Source of the DNA: UBA11606 sp965243715
Lineage (GTDB): Bacteria > Actinomycetota > Acidimicrobiia > Acidimicrobiales > Aldehydirespiratoraceae
Assembly (NCBI GenBank): GCA_965243715.1
Contig: CBDEVU010000006.1
Span: 124,001-188,000, forward strand
DNA length: 64,000 nucleotides
Reading direction: 5' to 3'
Position 1 is the first letter of the stretch. Each line of letters opens with the position of its first letter. Below the pieces are notes generated by a model. That model was given only the letters and a program-made list of their open reading frames with translations, was not told the origin of the DNA and did no database searches. A program made the position numbers and the translations under genes. This document shows, in pieces, positions 61,240 through 64,000 of this stretch.

Positions 61240-61994
61240 TGTGTGGACGTTTCGTTTCGGCGACACCGCCTAGTCAACTGGCTCGTTATTTCGGAGCTGT
61301 GCTGGGCTCGGACGCCATCGGTTCGGACGCCATCGGTTCGGGCGGCGTGGGTCCGGACGGTGGGAACTTCAACGTTGCCCCGACCCAACCGGTGTGGGTC
61401 GTGTACGAAGACGGCGGCGGTCGCGCCCTAGACCTCTTTCACTGGGGTCTCGTTCCATCGTGGGCCAAGGATCCCCGGATCGGCAGTCGGATGATAAACG
61501 CGCGAGCGGAGACCGTGGCTGAGAAAAGCTCCTTCCGGCGACCGTTCGCCAGCCGTCGCTGCCTCATCCCCGCCGACGGATTCTATGAATGGAAGAAAAT
61601 ACCCGGGCAAAAAAAGAAGCAGCCGATGTACCTAAGTCGCGTCGATGGCGAACCGTTCGCTTTCGCCGGACTGTGGGAGGTCTGGCGGGACAAGTTCCAG
61701 ACAGCGGCCGACGGTGAGCCACTGTCGCTCTTTAGTTGCACGATCATCACCGGCGAAGCAAACGAAAAGGTCGCCAAGGTTCACGACCGCATGCCGATCA
61801 TGCTTTCAGCCGACGGCTGGGAAACCTGGCTTGATCCCGACAACCACGACACCCACCAACTCCAGGGCCTGCTGCAGTCGGCCCCCGCCTCTGCCCCTCC
61901 TATCGCTATGCATTGCGTCTCCACCGACGTGAACAATGTTCATCACAACGGGTCGCATCTGATCCACGAGACAGCGGGGTTAGTCAGCCCGTAA
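61239..61994 (+). CDS. SOS response-associated peptidase (SRAP/HMCES family)
   Basis: 251 residues. Cys2 of MCGRFV is the residue that links to abasic sites; NVAPTQPVWVV, HWGLVPSWAKD, MINARAETVAEKSSFRRPFASRRCLIPADGFYEWKK (in two parts) and VHDRMPIML complete the SRAP domain, including the active Glu and His. It protects abasic sites in single-stranded DNA by forming a DNA-protein cross-link. A degenerate 15-bp repeat (Gly-Ser-Asp-Ala-Ile) is inserted after residue 22. Confidence 0.93.
   Translation: MCGRFVSATPPSQLARYFGAVLGSDAIGSDAIGSGGVGPDGGNFNVAPTQPVWVVYEDGGGRALDLFHWGLVPSWAKDPRIGSRMINARAETVAEKSSFRRPFASRRCLIPADGFYEWKKIPGQKKKQPMYLSRVDGEPFAFAGLWEVWRDKFQTAADGEPLSLFSCTIITGEANEKVAKVHDRMPIMLSADGWETWLDPDNHDTHQLQGLLQSAPASAPPIAMHCVSTDVNNVHHNGSHLIHETAGLVSP
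61305..61364 (+). repeat. 15-bp tandem repeat, 4 degenerate units, in the SRAP gene
   Basis: GGCTCGGACGCCATC and GGTTCGGACGCCATC are followed by two diverged units; in frame they give Gly-Ser-Asp-Ala-Ile pentapeptides in a surface loop between the active-site Cys and the conserved Asn. Confidence 0.88.
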
Positions 61995-62381
61995 CCGTAG
62001 GCGGAGTTCGTCGGCCAAGGCGTCGAGCGCAGTCGGATCGGGGTTCGTGTTTGCTTGGCTGAAGTCCAACGCCGCCATAGTGTTCATCGGTACGACATGG
62101 ACATGAACGTGCGGGACTTCGAACCCGGCGATCATTAGCCCGATGCGGGCCGGATCGAGCAGGGCCTTCTGGGCTTGGCCGATTCGTTGGGCGACCGTCA
62201 TCAGGTGGGCGGCGGTTGCGGCGGGCAGGTCAGTCCACTGGTCCACTTCGACCCGCGGGACAATCAGCACGTGACCGTGAGCGAGGGGCCGCACGTCGAG
62301 AAAGCCGACACAAACATCGTCGGTCCACACGAAACGGGCGGGTATATCTCCGTTGATAATGCGAGTAAAAATGGTTGGCAC
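61980..62381 (-). CDS. HIT family protein
   Basis: 133 residues. It has IFTRIINGDIPARFVWTDD, RPLAHGHVLIVPR and the histidine triad VPHVHVHVVP. HIT proteins hydrolyse dinucleoside polyphosphates or AMP conjugates. Convergent with the SRAP gene, overlapping by 15 bp, and divergent from pgsA-like. Confidence 0.92.
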   Translation of the reverse strand: MPTIFTRIINGDIPARFVWTDDVCVGFLDVRPLAHGHVLIVPRVEVDQWTDLPAATAAHLMTVAQRIGQAQKALLDPARIGLMIAGFEVPHVHVHVVPMNTMAALDFSQANTNPDPTALDALADELRLRLRAD

Positions 62382-62404
62382 TTCCAGATCGTAGGCTGGA
62401 TGGC

Positions 62405-63031
62405 GTGAGCGATGAAAAAGCCAACTCGCCCGCCGAGCGAAAACCTCAGCTAGGGATCTTCGAGGACCGTATTTGGACGGTCCCGAATCTCATCTCGTTA
62501 GCCCGCCTAGCGTGCATTCCGTGGTTCCTCTGGTTGCTTTTCGATCAAGACGATCGTTGGGCCGCGGCTCTGCTCTGGGGGTTCATTGGGGCCACCGACT
62601 GGCTCGACGGTTGGTGGGCTCGCCGTTTCAATGTGGTGAGCGAGTTCGGGAAACTCATTGACCCTGTAACCGATCGAGCCGTCCTCATAGTCGGGATTCT
62701 CGCCGTCGGGTTCGACGGTTCCGTTCCCTGGTGGCTGGTAATCTTGACCCTCGCCCGCGAGGCGGTGGTGGCCCTTGCCGGCCTAGGGTTGGGTGCGCTA
62801 GGGGCCCGCCGAATAGATGTGACCTGGTGGGGCAAGTGCGCCACCTTTGGCTTGTACTTCGCCTTCCCATTCCTCCTCGCGGGAGCTAGCACCCACTCCA
62901 CCGCCGATTGGTTCAGGGTGTCGGGATGGATCGTGGCGGTACCGTCGCTGATCTACAGTTACCTCTCGGCGGCCCAGTACATTCCGCTCGCCCGCGTGGC
63001 ACTTCGCGAAGGTCGCCTCGACAAAGGGTAG
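62405..63031 (+). CDS. pgsA: CDP-alcohol phosphatidyltransferase (PgsA-like)
   Basis: 208 residues, several membrane helices. The CDP-alcohol motif is DWLDGWWARRFNVVSEFGKL followed by IDPVTD, fitting DG-x2-AR-x8-G-x3-D-x3-D. TVPNLISLARLACIPWF precedes it as in phosphatidylglycerophosphate synthases. It makes a phospholipid headgroup, most likely phosphatidylglycerol phosphate. GTG at 62405 chosen; longer frame to 62375 overlaps the HIT gene. Confidence 0.88.
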   Translation: MSDEKANSPAERKPQLGIFEDRIWTVPNLISLARLACIPWFLWLLFDQDDRWAAALLWGFIGATDWLDGWWARRFNVVSEFGKLIDPVTDRAVLIVGILAVGFDGSVPWWLVILTLAREAVVALAGLGLGALGARRIDVTWWGKCATFGLYFAFPFLLAGASTHSTADWFRVSGWIVAVPSLIYSYLSAAQYIPLARVALREGRLDKG

Positions 63032-63041
63032 GGTGGCGGGC

Positions 63042-64000
63042 ATGAAGGCGGTCATCATGGCAGGCGGTGAGGGAACGAGGCTTCGCCCCCTCACCTCAAA
63101 CGTTCCGAAGCCAATGATGCCGCTGGCGAATCGGCCGATGATGGAACACATCGTCGACCTTCTACGACTCCACGGTTTCGAGGAGATTGTGGTGACCGTG
63201 GCCTTCATGGCCAATCACATCCGGACCTGGTTCGGCGACGGATCCGAGTTCGGGGTCAAGATGGTCTACGCCACGGAGGACACGCCGCTCGGAACCGCCG
63301 GTTCGGTCCGCAACGCGATGGACGAACTCACCGAACCTTTTCTGGTTATATCCGGCGACGTACTAACCGATCTTGACCTCACCCAGCTCGTGGAGTTTCA
63401 CGAGGCCAATCAAGCAATGGCCACCATCGGCTTAATCCGAGTCGACAATCCGCTCGAATTCGGTATCGTCATCACCCGCGAGGATGGTTCGATCGAGCGA
63501 TTCTTGGAAAAGCCCGGCTGGGGTCAGGTCTTCTCCGACACCATCAACACCGGAATCTTTGTTCTCGAACCGGCGATCTTCGACTACATCGAACCCGGAC
63601 GACCGGTTGACTTCTCCAGTGAGGTTTTTCCTGCCCTGCTAGCCGACGAACAGCGTCTTTTTGGCGCGGTCGGCGAAGGCTACTGGGAGGACGTGGGAAC
63701 GCTCGAGAGCTACCTCAGCGCCCACAATGATATTCTCGATCGTCGAGTTCATGCCAAAATCGACGGCTTCGACCGCGGCAACTCACTTTTCATTGGCGAA
63801 AATGTTTCGATAGATCCGCTTGCGAACGTGCAGGGTCCGGGGGTCATTGGCGACAACTGCCGGATCGAAGCGGGGGCCACGATCGGCCCCTACAGCGTGC
63901 TCGGCGCCAACGTCCGGGTTCGCGCCAAGGTCAGCACCGAACGAGTCGTGGTGGCCGACAACGCCTATCTAGCAGAAGGGGTCTCTTTGCGCGGGGCCTC
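63042..64000 (+). CDS. Mannose-1-phosphate guanylyltransferase-like protein, 3' end cut by window
   Basis: At least 319 codons, running off the end. GGEGTRLRPLTSNVPKPM, SGDVLTDLD, FLEKPGW and TINTGIFVLEP are the nucleotidyltransferase core, and GDNCRIEAGATIGPYSVLGA starts the left-handed beta-helix. Actinobacteria often have a long form (about 830 residues) with a C-terminal phosphomannomutase domain; the sequence ends too early to say. It is the second such enzyme in the window (first at 2359). ATG at 63042, 10 nt after pgsA-like. Confidence 0.87.
   Translation, partial: MKAVIMAGGEGTRLRPLTSNVPKPMMPLANRPMMEHIVDLLRLHGFEEIVVTVAFMANHIRTWFGDGSEFGVKMVYATEDTPLGTAGSVRNAMDELTEPFLVISGDVLTDLDLTQLVEFHEANQAMATIGLIRVDNPLEFGIVITREDGSIERFLEKPGWGQVFSDTINTGIFVLEPAIFDYIEPGRPVDFSSEVFPALLADEQRLFGAVGEGYWEDVGTLESYLSAHNDILDRRVHAKIDGFDRGNSLFIGENVSIDPLANVQGPGVIGDNCRIEAGATIGPYSVLGANVRVRAKVSTERVVVADNAYLAEGVSLRGA

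Overview
The window is high-GC DNA that reads as a chromosomal segment of an actinomycete. I infer the class Acidimicrobiia, with moderate confidence. The reasons are a DUF3499 protein, a DUF5719 protein behind a large GT2 membrane glycosyltransferase, F420 synthesis genes (cofD/cofE) together with an F420-dependent luciferase-like oxidoreductase, a DUF222-HNH protein, and ftsEX behind secA and prfB. No rRNA or tRNA gene was seen. Many genes start with GTG or overlap by 1-20 nt, so the layout is compact and operonic.

Layout. 1-12.6 kb: surface polysaccharide and nucleotide-sugar genes (GT4 glycosyltransferases, a mannose-1-P guanylyltransferase-like enzyme, galE, gmd/rmd for GDP-rhamnose, a 1042-residue GT2 membrane protein, DUF5719), with cofD-cofE inserted. 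12.6-23.5 kb: a thioredoxin-like protein, ftsH, DUF3499, a CPBP protease, a GT-C-like membrane protein, GT2, then a mannose cassette manB-Trm112-SIS isomerase-manA. 23.5-35.4 kb: DUF222-HNH, ahcY, an F420 enzyme, comF-like, hpf, secA, prfB, ftsE, ftsX, acyl-CoA dehydrogenase. 35.4-48.7 kb: accessory region with a possible zinc-ribbon ORF, an Xre-ImmA/PIN toxin-antitoxin-like pair, DUF3237, an atypical SDR, and a complete type II-C CRISPR-Cas9 locus. 48.7-64 kb: a kinase plus aberrant enolase pair, a DadA-like oxidase, a selenocysteine-containing selD, a B12-riboswitch-controlled btuFCD-cobO unit, dusB, maf, an SRAP protein, a HIT protein, a CDP-alcohol phosphatidyltransferase and the start of a second mannose-1-P guanylyltransferase.

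The CRISPR locus is the centre of interest. cas9-cas1-cas2 run leftward (47374 to 43159). An array of 49 repeat units (39956-43111) reads rightward from a leader promoter at 39901-39928, so array and operon converge. Upstream of cas9 lies a tracrRNA on the minus strand (about 47543 to 47434) with a good promoter, an anti-repeat that can pair with nearly the whole 36-nt repeat (many G.U pairs), and an intrinsic terminator. cas9 itself is broken by two single-base frameshifts 95 bp apart, both in homopolymers. The stop of the first part overlaps the start of the second as GTGA, so it is a recent lesion, an assembly error, or a split Cas9.

Two other points would be missed by routine annotation. 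selD starts at 53468, not at the later GTG, and reads through a TGA with a bacterial SECIS hairpin downstream. In addition, five unrelated genes carry 15-bp tandem repeats, at least four of them clearly in frame as pentapeptides.
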